Source: JANQIO01 sp043513815 (lineage in GTDB: Bacteria > Pseudomonadota > Gammaproteobacteria > Pseudomonadales > Halieaceae). From it: a stretch of DNA of 64,000 nucleotides. Shown piece by piece: positions 31,847 through 39,790 of this stretch. Positions within the stretch are counted from its first letter, which is position 1; each line of letters opens with the position of its first letter. Under the pieces are notes generated by a model. It searched no databases. It had not been told where the DNA came from and worked only from the letters and a program-made list of their open reading frames with translations. The DNA lies in NCBI GenBank assembly GCA_043513815.1, contig CP121313.1:1178001-1242000 (forward strand), in the 5' to 3' direction. The translations under genes and the position numbers were made by a program.

Positions 31847-34014
31847 AGGGCCGCCAGCTCCAGCGGTGGCCGGTCGAGCCTGGCGCGTTCGCGGTTGACG
31901 TGCTGTAGCCAGGATTCCCGGATGGCGAGGAATTCAGGGTTGTCACGCAGGTCCTCAAAAAAGGGTCCGGCGAACACGTCAGTGGTGAGGCTGTGGTGCT
32001 GCAGGCCGGTCTTGAGCGCCGCAATGGCAGCAGATGCGTCATTCACCAGCAGCGCGATGCGGGCCTTGCGAACCATCAGGTTGACGATCGGCGAACCGTT
32101 CTCAGACTGGGCGACATATTGCTGCAGCGCCAGGATGAGTTGATCGGCCGGCTCTACTTGTCCGGTCGCCTTCAATGCGCTGGCGTACTCTATCAGCCAT
32201 TCCAGTCTGCTGAGGGGTGTCCACAAGCTGCCCTCCACGCGGGTGGGTTTCCCATAGCGGTCCTCAAAAGTGCTGATCACATCAGCATGCCTCCCCAGGT
32301 AGGCCAGCGCGATCAGGTGGGCATGGAACGCCTCGTCGCCATAAGCGTCGGCGGTTAGCGACTCGATGGTCGTCAGCGCGCGGGCGGGGTTGGTATAAGC
32401 ATCAATGGTAAGCGCCACGTTTTCCGGTGCGCCCTCCTGTGCGCCGGCGATGTCGCCCAGCCAGAAGTAGCGGTAGTAGTTCCGAGCGCTCTTGAGTGAT
32501 GTCTGCTCGCCACCTGACACGGAGCCGATGCCCGCGCTGATGATTTGCTCGCCTTCTGCGAGTTGGCCTTGAGACCTGGCAATAAGCGCGCTGATCTCGA
32601 AATAGTCCCGCTCCCCCGGTATCAGAATTTCCCGTGCGGCTTCGGGTTGCTGGTCGACTGCGTACATAAGGGCCCGGTTGCGACGAATGGTCGCGTGCAG
32701 GGGGTCCATCCGGTAGGCCTTGTTCATGCTTCTATTGGCAGCCGGGTAGTCGCCAAGCCGATCCAGGGCGTCGGCACGCCAGCTATACATGATGCCCGAG
32801 GAAGGGTTTGCCGCAATGGCCTTGTTGAGGCTGGCCAGCGCAACGTCTGCGTCTTTGGTGTTCAGGTCAAGCAGCGCCTGTGTGGCCAGGGCGTCGGCAT
32901 TGTCGGCATCGAGCCGCAGCGCCATATCGATCAGCTGCTGGGCCTCACGCGCGGATTCCAGGGGCGGAGTCTCGCCGTAGTGCTCTTCGGACAACAGGGC
33001 AGCAGCGGAGGCTTTGCCTGCCCAGGCATCGGCATAGGTGGGGTCAATATCAATAGCCTTCTGGAACAGGAACGCGGCTCGCTCCAAAGTTTCCTTGTTC
33101 CTTTGCCGCAGATTGTGGCGCGCCAACAGAACCGTGTTGTAGGCGTCCAGGTCGACCTGCCGGCTCGTTGTGTTGCGAGCGACTTCCGCATCCGTCAGGT
33201 GGACCTTGAGTGCATCGACGATCGCCACTGAAATTTCATCCTGGATGGCAAAGATGTCGGTAAGCTCGCGGTCGTAGACTTCGGACCACAGATGGTAGCC
33301 GTCATCCACGTTGATAAGCTGTGCGGTGATGCGCACGCGCTGGCCGGCCTTGCGCACCGAGCCCTCCAGCACCGTCTCTACTTTCAGCTCCTTGCCGATG
33401 TCGGTGATGTCCTGGTTCTGGCCCTTGAAGGCAAAGGATGAAGTGCGCGCGGCCACCTGCAGCTCCGAGATCTTGGCCAGCACATTGAGGAGCTCTTCGG
33501 AGATGCCGTCGGCAAAGTATTCCTGGTCAGGGTCATTGCTCATGTTGACGAAAGGCAGCACGGCGATACTTCGAGGTTTGTCGCTCGCGGTAGCTGCGTC
33601 GGCTTGCATCCGCTTGGGCTGGTCGAACGCTTTGCCGGCAGTGATGCTGTTTGCAGCAGGCTTGCCGTCGACCATAAATCTATCGGCCAGCAACAGCGCT
33701 ACCGCCAGCACCAGCATGGTGATGATAATGCCGTTCAGGGTTTGTCCGGTTTTTCCGGTGATGGAGCGGGAAGGATCCACCTCGGTTGAGCGCCTGAGCC
33801 CTTCGGGTGTCAGTTCAAAGGCCCAGGTAAACAGCAGGGCAAAGGGAAAGCCGATCAGGCCAAGATAGGTCACCAGACTCATGGTCCAGTCCGGCAGGCG
33901 CAGTGCAGGGGCCACCACGTCCGTAATCTGCAGGATTACCCAGCCAAGGATGAGGTAGGCGAAGGCTACCTTGTAGACGTTGCGACGCTTCAACTCGACG
34001 AGGAGCGAGGTCAT
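31843..34014 (-). CDS. Membrane TolB-N/TPR protein, paralogue A
   Basis: 723 residues, same architecture as paralogue B: VAFAYLILGWVILQITDVV, LVTYLGLIGFPFALLFTWAFE, one further helix near 100-118, the TolB-N/FlgO-like module with IAVLPFVNMSNDPDQEYFAD at about 150-169 and ISEELLNVLAKISELQVAA, and a long TPR-like half. It is first in the pair; the downstream gene starts inside its stop codon. Divergence is moderate across the TPR half and low over the TolB-N module, so the pair arose by tandem duplication and then the ligand or partner region changed. No regulator is adjacent except the sigma factor gene downstream across a 180-base gap. Confidence 0.85.
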   Translation of the reverse strand: MTSLLVELKRRNVYKVAFAYLILGWVILQITDVVAPALRLPDWTMSLVTYLGLIGFPFALLFTWAFELTPEGLRRSTEVDPSRSITGKTGQTLNGIIITMLVLAVALLLADRFMVDGKPAANSITAGKAFDQPKRMQADAATASDKPRSIAVLPFVNMSNDPDQEYFADGISEELLNVLAKISELQVAARTSSFAFKGQNQDITDIGKELKVETVLEGSVRKAGQRVRITAQLINVDDGYHLWSEVYDRELTDIFAIQDEISVAIVDALKVHLTDAEVARNTTSRQVDLDAYNTVLLARHNLRQRNKETLERAAFLFQKAIDIDPTYADAWAGKASAAALLSEEHYGETPPLESAREAQQLIDMALRLDADNADALATQALLDLNTKDADVALASLNKAIAANPSSGIMYSWRADALDRLGDYPAANRSMNKAYRMDPLHATIRRNRALMYAVDQQPEAAREILIPGERDYFEISALIARSQGQLAEGEQIISAGIGSVSGGEQTSLKSARNYYRYFWLGDIAGAQEGAPENVALTIDAYTNPARALTTIESLTADAYGDEAFHAHLIALAYLGRHADVISTFEDRYGKPTRVEGSLWTPLSRLEWLIEYASALKATGQVEPADQLILALQQYVAQSENGSPIVNLMVRKARIALLVNDASAAIAALKTGLQHHSLTTDVFAGPFFEDLRDNPEFLAIRESWLQHVNRERARLDRPPLELAAL

Positions 34015-34154
34015 GGGTTCGGCACATCCGTGTCGGTAACTTGCAGTGCAATCAGACTACCACTTCATTTCCAAAATGACACTTGGTCAGGAGGAACTGT
34101 GAGGCCTGGTTCACAGGTGCTGACGGAACTCTCGACAGGTGCGCAAAAACAGGC

Positions 34155-34193
34155 GCTGGCCCCGGGGCGGGGTACTCCCCGGGGCCGGCCAGC
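34155..34193 (-). terminator. GC-rich hairpin, likely terminator of the sigma factor gene
   Basis: GGCCCCGGGG at 34158-34167 pairs with CCCCGGGGCC at 34177-34186 around a 9-base loop, with further outer complementarity. On the minus strand the stem is followed eight bases on by five T residues (A run 34145-34149). It lies between the sigma factor stop (34196) and the paralogue A start (34014). Confidence 0.6.
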
Positions 34194-34195
34194 AG

Positions 34196-35479
34196 TCAGG
34201 CGCGCATTTCCTCGAAGGCCTCGTTGAGGCGGGCTTCGTCCCCCAGTTTCTTGAGGGCGGATTTCTCAAGCTGGCGCACCCATTCCCGGCTTACGTGCAG
34301 CTGATCGGCGAGCTGGGCGAAGGTACGCTGGGGGCGGCCATCCAGACCCCAGCGGCCAGTGATGACTGCCTGCTCGCGCTCTTCGAGTTTGTCGATGTGC
34401 TGCCACAGCAGTCTGGCGACGCTGTTGCGTTCGGTATCTTCCACGGCGCGTTCCGAGTCCGGATCCGGAATACTCGAAGCGTGGCGCAGGTCGTTGTCGT
34501 CAGCTTCCGGGTGGTCAATCGACACGGTGATGTTGCTGAGCCGGCGCAGGCGGTTGACCTTTTCCGGGTCGAAGCCGGTTTCCCGGGCCAGCACGTCGAT
34601 GCCGGGATCGTGGCCTGTCTGCTCCACGTGGGCCATACGGGCGCGATGCAGTTGGTTGATCTCCTGAACCACATGGGCCGGGTAGGTGATGAGGCTGCCC
34701 TTGTTCTCGGTGGCGCGCTGCAGGTGCTGGTTGATCCATGGGTAGGCATAGGTGGTAAAGCGGAACCCGCGGCCCACGTCGAATTTCTCCGCGGCGCGGA
34801 TCAGGCCGATGATGCCGTCCTGTACGAGGTCGCGCTGGGGGATGTTGCGGCCGGGGTGATCCCAGGCGAGCTTGTGCACCAGTCGCAGATTGTGCATGAC
34901 CAGCCTGTCACGCGCCTGCACGTACTGGTTCAACGCGCGGTTCAGCCTCCGGTCCGGGCTCACTGACCCCACCGGCAGGTAGCGCCGTGACCATGCCGGC
35001 TGCCAGATGCACATGGCATCCGCCATCAGGTCGGGCAGCGGCATGCCCTGGCGGCGCAGGTGGATGATAGCCAGGCCCGTCACCAGGGTGGTGGGCCAGG
35101 TCATCTTGGCCATGAGCGCCAGCAGCTTCTGCTCCGATGCACGCCCTGATCCGAGCTGTTTGAGGAATTTTTTCAGTGTGTCCTCGCCCTTGCTCCCAGG
35201 CAGCAGGTCCACGATATCCTTGCGCAGGGTAAAATACAGCGAGCGCGGGTCGAACTGGTCCACTTCCGGTGGCGAGGTCAGACAGGCGCGGCACAATTCG
35301 TTGATGAGTTCGCGGCCGCGCTCATCCCGCAGCAGCATCCGTGCGCAGCGGCGCGCCGCTGCCCATTTGCGCAAATCAATCTGACGCTCCTGCTCTGCAG
35401 TCAGCAGCGGATAATGGCTGCTGGCCTCCAAATAGAAGTCGGTATCCATACTGGTGTCGTTAATCATCGACGCATTCAT
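34196..35479 (-). CDS. Sigma-70 family RNA polymerase sigma factor with a long insert
   Basis: 427 residues. Region 1.2-like LEASSHYPLLTAEQERQIDL at 18-37; a non-conserved insert at about 60-175; region 2 at 185-256 (NLRLVHKLAWDHPG, LVQDGIIGLIRAAEKFDVGR, FTTYAYPWINQHLQRA: -10 recognition helix); region 3 around 265-330; region 4 at about 365-420 ending in a helix-turn-helix (FAQLADQLHVSREWVRQLEK). More like an alternative group 2/3 factor than RpoD or RpoS; target promoters unknown. ATG start. It is divergent from a MerR-type regulator with 168 bases between, so the two may form one regulatory unit (inferred). Confidence 0.9.
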   Translation of the reverse strand: MNASMINDTSMDTDFYLEASSHYPLLTAEQERQIDLRKWAAARRCARMLLRDERGRELINELCRACLTSPPEVDQFDPRSLYFTLRKDIVDLLPGSKGEDTLKKFLKQLGSGRASEQKLLALMAKMTWPTTLVTGLAIIHLRRQGMPLPDLMADAMCIWQPAWSRRYLPVGSVSPDRRLNRALNQYVQARDRLVMHNLRLVHKLAWDHPGRNIPQRDLVQDGIIGLIRAAEKFDVGRGFRFTTYAYPWINQHLQRATENKGSLITYPAHVVQEINQLHRARMAHVEQTGHDPGIDVLARETGFDPEKVNRLRRLSNITVSIDHPEADDNDLRHASSIPDPDSERAVEDTERNSVARLLWQHIDKLEEREQAVITGRWGLDGRPQRTFAQLADQLHVSREWVRQLEKSALKKLGDEARLNEAFEEMRA

Positions 35480-35647
35480 CTCATGATGTCCTGTACAACA
35501 TTGGTCCTGAATGTACGCAGCAAATTCCCCTTGGAGTGTGATTGAATAGCTATTGTTCAGTTATCTGGCCTAACAAAGCCTAAACAGTGGCCCAAATAGC
35601 CCCTGGTTCCGTAACAATAGGTGAACATAACAACCTGGAGGGTGAAC

Positions 35648-36613
35648 ATGCCTGCCACAGCACTTGAATCACGGCCTTTATATGGAATTGGAACCGTTGC
35701 GCGGCTGACCCGCGTGCGCCCGGAAACCCTGCGTATCTGGGAGCGTCGCTATGGCCTTGGCGCATCGCAGAAAGCTGACAACGGCCGCCGCCTGTACACC
35801 CAGACCGATCTCGAGCATCTGCAGATTGTGACGAAGCTGGTCGAGCAGGGCTTTCGTATCGGCGAGATTGCATCCATGGAGCGCAAAACCCTGGAAGCCA
35901 TGATGGAGCAGGGCGGCAATGGCAGTCACGCTGCCAAAAGCGAAAGCAAACCGCGGGTGCTGTTTGTGGGCACCGTGCTATGTGGCTGGCTGGACCAGCA
36001 CCCGGGCTGCCTTACCAGCCTGGATTCCCGACTTTATCGCGGCACCATCGAGAGCGTCGAGAGCGAGTTGCCCGGCGATCTCGACGCCGTCGACCTGCTG
36101 GTGGCCGACTGCAGCGCGCTGAACGTTGAGCAGGTGCAGGCCTTCCAGGCCCTGCGCGAACGCGTGCGAGCACGCTCGGCGCTGGTGTTCTACCAGTTCA
36201 GCAGCCAGCGTTTGCTGTCGCAGCTCAACGCCGAAGGCATCAACACAGCCAAGCTGCCCCTGGATACCGAAACCTTTGCCGCACACATGAAGCGCCTGCA
36301 GGGAACCCTCGAAGTTGAGCGCGGTGTCAGCGATGCTGGCGATCTCGCGCAGCCGCGGACGCGCCTGTTCCAGGAAGAGGAGCTGCTCAAGTTGCGCAAG
36401 GTCAAGTCTGCACTGGCCTGCGGCTGCTCCCAGCACCTGTCCGAGCTGATCCAGTCGCTGTCGGCATTTGAGCAGTACTCCAGCCAGTGTGCGGTGGATA
36501 GCTGGTCTGATGCGGCGACCCATACCTGTGTCTACGCCTACACCAACCAGGCCCGCTGGTTGATGGAAAAAGCGCTGCAGGCGGTGCTGGAGGAACACAG
36601 TGTCGAAGGCTGA
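35648..36613 (+). CDS. MerR-type transcriptional regulator with a long C-terminal domain
   Basis: 321 residues from the ATG with GGAGG six bases before it. N-terminal MerR winged helix at about 12-75 (YGIGTVARLTRVRPETLRIW, RRLYTQTDLEHLQIV), which resembles the CarH/LitR class. The C-terminal half has a Rossmann-like set of strands (RVLFVGTVLCGWLDQ, AVDLLVADCSALNVE, ALVFYQFSS) but lacks the D-x-H-x-x-G cobalamin-binding motif, so it is unlikely to be a B12 light sensor. Cysteines 260s (SALACGCSQHL) and near 283 could form a redox or metal site. It overlaps the four-cysteine small protein gene by 14 bases. Confidence 0.85.
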   Translation: MPATALESRPLYGIGTVARLTRVRPETLRIWERRYGLGASQKADNGRRLYTQTDLEHLQIVTKLVEQGFRIGEIASMERKTLEAMMEQGGNGSHAAKSESKPRVLFVGTVLCGWLDQHPGCLTSLDSRLYRGTIESVESELPGDLDAVDLLVADCSALNVEQVQAFQALRERVRARSALVFYQFSSQRLLSQLNAEGINTAKLPLDTETFAAHMKRLQGTLEVERGVSDAGDLAQPRTRLFQEEELLKLRKVKSALACGCSQHLSELIQSLSAFEQYSSQCAVDSWSDAATHTCVYAYTNQARWLMEKALQAVLEEHSVEG

Positions 36614-36743
36614 GCAGCAGCCCTTGCCGTGCCGCGGCTGCACGGCCCATTGCCCCAACCGTCCGCAGTGCGACGGCAAACCCTGGCGGCAGTCTGCGCC
36701 GGTGCCCACGGGCAATGCGGTCAACAAGCCAGAGCTTCACTAA
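36600..36743 (+). CDS. 47-residue four-cysteine small protein
   Basis: Read directly from a GTG at 36600, which is preceded by GGAGGA six bases upstream and lies inside the last codons of the MerR-type regulator. The product has C11-x2-C14-x3-C18-x5-C24, within CRGCTAHCPNRPQCDGKPW, and a basic, proline-rich remainder ending NKPELH. The cluster could hold zinc or an iron-sulfur centre (inferred). No family is known to me. A 26-base hairpin follows at 36763-36788. Overlap with the regulator and the strong ribosome site are the main support. Confidence 0.62.
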   Translation: MSKAEQQPLPCRGCTAHCPNRPQCDGKPWRQSAPVPTGNAVNKPELH

Positions 36744-36762
36744 TCCCCGTTAGCTCGATCAC

Positions 36763-36788
36763 GGTGCATTGGCGCTCGCCAGTGCACC
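36763..36788 (+). terminator. Hairpin after the small four-cysteine gene
   Basis: GGTGCATTGGCG at 36763-36774 pairs with CGCCAGTGCACC at 36777-36788 with one G-T wobble and a two-base centre, followed by CTTTATCT. It lies 20 bases after the small gene stop. The T tract is short, so it may only be a weak terminator or a processing site. Confidence 0.5.
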
Positions 36789-36809
36789 CTTTATCTCCCC
36801 GATTTAGCC

Positions 36810-36827
36810 GTTTCACGAACGTGAAAC
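36810..36827. promoter_or_regulatory. Inverted repeat GTTTCACG-AA-CGTGAAAC upstream of the HAD-acyltransferase
   Basis: Perfect 8-bp arms with a two-base spacer, followed at 36833-36840 by a third half-site GTTCACGT. The gene begins 140 bases downstream, so a regulator (possibly the adjacent MerR-type protein or the sigma factor) could bind here. Binding is not shown by the sequence. Confidence 0.45.
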
Positions 36828-36966
36828 CTCCCGTTCACGTCCATGTAAGAGATTTTAGCGACAGTTCGTTGATATTTCGTGCATTGGCGTGTGTTTTGCA
36901 GCATCTTCTGCGATCAAGCTCCAAACGGGGTTGTTAAATGCCGCAAAATCGCGGCGGGAGGCAAAA

Positions 36967-38466
36967 GTGGCGGTAGATCCTGTGGTTCTGAAGCATTGCG
37001 AACGGCTGGCAGGCCAGCAGGCGGACGGCCAGGTGGTCGCTTTTTTCGACATGGACCGAACCGTGCTGCTCGGCTACACCGCGATTGCCCTGGCTCTGGA
37101 GTGGGTGCGGCGTCGCAACCAGGGGCAGGGTCACGCCGGGGGTCGCCAGCTGGCCTGGGAGCTGCTCGCCAGTGCCGATCGCCGTGGCCGCCAGTACACC
37201 GCCAGTTACCGCCAACTGATTCGGGGCATGGCCGGGGTCGAGGAGAGTTTCCTGAAGGATCTGGGCGAAGCGGCCTTCGATCGTACCGTGCAGGCGAGCC
37301 TCTATCGCGAGGCACGCCAGATTGTGCGCCACCACAAGGAGCTGGGTCACAAGGTGGTGCTGATCACCGCGGCCACTGAATACCAGGCGGCGCCGGTGGC
37401 GCGGGCATTGAATGCTGATGCTGTGTATTCCACCCGCCTGAAGGTGAATAAGGGGCGGATTACCGGTGAAGTGGAAGGAGGCCTGTGTCACGGCGAGGGC
37501 AAAGTCATTGCTGCCCGGCGCTATCTTCGCAAACTGGGGGCGTCGGCGGCAGATGCCTGGTTCTATTCAGACAGCCGCGACGACTTGCCTTTGCTCAAGA
37601 AGGTCGGCCACCCGGTGGCTACCAACCCATCACTGATCCTGCGCCGCGAGGCACTGGAGCGGAACTGGACGGTGCTGGACTTCTCCAGTCGCGGCAAGCC
37701 CAATCTGGAAAGCGTCCTGCGCACAGCGCTGACGGCCAATACGCTGGTGACCACCGCGGCCGCCGGTGCCGCCTCCTGGTTGCTGTCCCGCTCGCCCAAC
37801 AAGGCGGCGAACCGCATGACCAGCTGGTTGGGAGATGTCGGCGTGGCGGTGGCAGGGCTCGAATTCGAGATTGCGGGACTGGAGCACCTGGACAGCGTGC
37901 GACCGGCGATTTTCACGTTCAACCACCAGAGCTACCTGGACACGGTGGTGATGGCCCACCTGGTGCGCCACGACTTCGTTGGCTTCTGTAAGCAGGAGGT
38001 GGCCAGCAATCGCATTCTCGGACCCCTGCTGCGCGCCCATGGCACGATCTTTGTGGACCGCGACCGGGCCGACCAGAGTCTCTGCTTCACCCAGGCCCGT
38101 GAGGCACTGGCCAACGGCAAGAGCCTGGTCATTGCGCCGGAGGGTACTCGCAGCGCCACCGGGGAACTGCTGGAATTCAAGCAAGGTGCCTTCTTTATGG
38201 CCCGCAAGCTGGGGGTGCCAATCATCCCGGTGGTGTTGCACAACGTGTCCGACGCATTACCCAAGGGTAAGCTGCTGGTGCGTCCGGCGACGATTCAGGT
38301 CACGGTCATGCCGCCCCTCTGGCCGGAGGACCTCGGTGTTTTGAAGACGGCGGGTGAGCGGTTGCGGGAGCAATACCAGCAAGTGATGCGCGCGCCTTTT
38401 TCGGGGGCGGACGCCACTCGATTGCCGCCGCCGCAGACGCTGGCGCTGGAGGCCGACCTGGCCTGA
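36967..38466 (+). CDS. HAD phosphatase-acyltransferase fusion (1-acylglycerol-3-phosphate acyltransferase type)
   Basis: 499 residues from the GTG with GGGAGG five bases upstream; the frame-open GTG at 36889 has no ribosome site. Domain 1 (1-230) is a HAD-IB phosphatase: nucleophile D28-M-D30, later DSRDDLPLL. Domain 2 (about 295-475) is a PlsC-type acyltransferase: NHQSYLD with H320 and D325, then PEGTRS at 391-396. Fusion of a phosphatase and a lysophosphatidate acyltransferase suggests a phospholipid-building or lipid-remodelling role. The stop is the first base of a 14-bp tandem array. Confidence 0.9.
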   Translation: MAVDPVVLKHCERLAGQQADGQVVAFFDMDRTVLLGYTAIALALEWVRRRNQGQGHAGGRQLAWELLASADRRGRQYTASYRQLIRGMAGVEESFLKDLGEAAFDRTVQASLYREARQIVRHHKELGHKVVLITAATEYQAAPVARALNADAVYSTRLKVNKGRITGEVEGGLCHGEGKVIAARRYLRKLGASAADAWFYSDSRDDLPLLKKVGHPVATNPSLILRREALERNWTVLDFSSRGKPNLESVLRTALTANTLVTTAAAGAASWLLSRSPNKAANRMTSWLGDVGVAVAGLEFEIAGLEHLDSVRPAIFTFNHQSYLDTVVMAHLVRHDFVGFCKQEVASNRILGPLLRAHGTIFVDRDRADQSLCFTQAREALANGKSLVIAPEGTRSATGELLEFKQGAFFMARKLGVPIIPVVLHNVSDALPKGKLLVRPATIQVTVMPPLWPEDLGVLKTAGERLREQYQQVMRAPFSGADATRLPPPQTLALEADLA

Positions 38467-38542
38467 CCTGCGCGGCCCGACCTGCGCGGCCCGACCTACG
38501 CGGCCCGACCTGCGCGGCCCGACCTACGCGGCCCGACCTGAC
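38465..38542. repeat. 14-bp tandem array starting at the stop codon
   Basis: The unit GACCTGCGCGGCCC (or GACCTACGCGGCCC) repeats five times from 38465 to 38534, then partially to about 38542. The first unit starts at the GA of the TGA stop codon of the fusion protein. The third and fifth units differ by G to A at the sixth base. It ends two bases before the stop of the convergent gene. Confidence 0.85.
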
Positions 38543-38544
38543 TG

Positions 38545-39009
38545 TCAGCTCGCATCTGCCATCCGTTCGCGGTAGTCCCAGCTGAACATGCGGGTGATGT
38601 CCACCCGCACCAGCAACTCCTCGTGCGCCCGCGATAGCAGCCAGTTTGCCAGCTGTGAGTCGGTGCTACCCAGGTAATTCTCAATGTTCTGGCGTAGCAC
38701 GCTTTCGCCGCCGTCTTCATGCAGGCTCACCAGACCCTGGCCACGAACGCCGTGATAGGGCGGTTCATTGGGGGAGACTTCGAAGCCGACCTTGTGATTG
38801 TTGCGCAGCAGGGTCGTCAGCTTGGATTCGCGGTGCGTGACGCACAGAAAGCTGCCCTGGAGGTACTGGTACCAGAGCGACACCACTCGCGGGAAGCCGT
38901 CGCGGCCGACACAGGCCAGGCGCAGGGGGTAAGTTGAATTCACCAGATAGTCGCCGGCGGTGGCCAGGTCCCAGGGGCCCTTGATCTCGGGTGTTTTCCT
39001 GGTCTCCAT
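38545..39009 (-). CDS. Pyridoxamine 5'-phosphate oxidase-fold protein
   Basis: 154 residues, split-barrel flavin- or heme-binding fold: LACVGRDGFPRVVSLWYQY, then LTTLLRNNHKVGFEVSPNEP and YHGVRGQGLVSLHEDGG. PPOX-like proteins reduce F420 or FMN-linked substrates or are uncharacterised; the canonical PNPOx active-site residues are not clear. Its ATG is three bases after the stop of the lipoprotein gene (39013), so the two are one operon. Confidence 0.78.
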   Translation of the reverse strand: METRKTPEIKGPWDLATAGDYLVNSTYPLRLACVGRDGFPRVVSLWYQYLQGSFLCVTHRESKLTTLLRNNHKVGFEVSPNEPPYHGVRGQGLVSLHEDGGESVLRQNIENYLGSTDSQLANWLLSRAHEELLVRVDITRMFSWDYRERMADAS

Positions 39010-39012
39010 CGC

Positions 39013-39570
39013 TCAGGCGCCCCCTTCGCTTTCGGGGTGCCGCACAATGGTCAGCAGGATACGGCCCACACCGAAGCCGAACTTCGACAGCTTCGATTCA
39101 TTGATTAATACGTTTGGGTCTACCAGGTACATTCGATCGTCCACTCGCAGGTCGATAGTGTCGCCACGGTAGGGTACCCGCAACACGTAGTCGAGAAATA
39201 CCGCGTTACCGGCAAAGCTCAGGGTGCCGTCACCGACCACATCGCCGGCGCGGCCGATGTAGCCGCCGCTGCCGTCGGGCTCCAGGGTCCAGACCCGGCG
39301 CTGCTGTTCACCGTCGTCGAACACAAAGTCCTCTTCCAGAGTGCCGACACCATCCACCCAGTAGGCCAGGATGTCGGCATTGAAGTGTCGCGTCACCTGG
39401 CCACCGCCGTCCATGACTACACCGTGCGCAGTGAGCCGCCCATTGAAGAATTCGCTGGGGATGAAGCGGGGACTGGCGTCGCGGTAGTCCTCCACGGTGA
39501 CGCTGCTGCAGCCTGCCATCAGGCTCAGCGCGGCCCACAGTAAGATGGTCAGCGAGTACTTTGTTTTCAC
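39013..39570 (-). CDS. DUF3833-family lipoprotein
   Basis: 185 residues from the GTG preceded by AAGGA (MKTKYSLTILLWAALSLMAGC, lipobox LMAGC with cysteine 21). The rest is beta-rich and follows the DUF3833 pattern: SPRFIPSEFFNGRLTAHG, then FNADILAYWVDGVGTLEEDF and WTLEPDGSGGYIGRAGDVVG. These proteins sit in the inner or outer membrane by their lipid anchor; role unknown. Upstream the longer reading extends past the signal and has no ribosome site. Followed immediately by the PPOX-fold gene. Confidence 0.82.
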   Translation of the reverse strand: MKTKYSLTILLWAALSLMAGCSSVTVEDYRDASPRFIPSEFFNGRLTAHGVVMDGGGQVTRHFNADILAYWVDGVGTLEEDFVFDDGEQQRRVWTLEPDGSGGYIGRAGDVVGDGTLSFAGNAVFLDYVLRVPYRGDTIDLRVDDRMYLVDPNVLINESKLSKFGFGVGRILLTIVRHPESEGGA

Positions 39571-39790
39571 GTTTATCCTTGTGTCGGGTGTGCGAAACTT
39601 GAGCCTGTATACGTGGCGCGGCGCAAGAGTGATCATTTCGGCAGTGCGCACCAGCCCGTGGCAGGGCGGTCCGGGGCGCGCTGTTTTGGTGCAAAAAGTA
39701 TGGGCGCAGTGAGCCTTGAAGCCCGCGACAGGGCGTTGGCACAAAACTTGTTATCCCAATGGGGAAGACGTTGATGGATATCCCACCGGC

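Noticed and set aside
29690..34014. Adenylate cyclase annotation for the TPR proteins
   Set aside because: No cyclase catalytic domain is present; only the membrane, TolB-N and TPR parts.
35648..36613. CarH/LitR-type cobalamin light sensor
   Set aside because: The D-x-H-x-x-G cobalamin motif is absent from the C-terminal domain.
38465..38542. CRISPR array reading of the tandem repeats (also 59628-59747)
   Set aside because: Units are directly joined with no spacers and no cas gene lies nearby.
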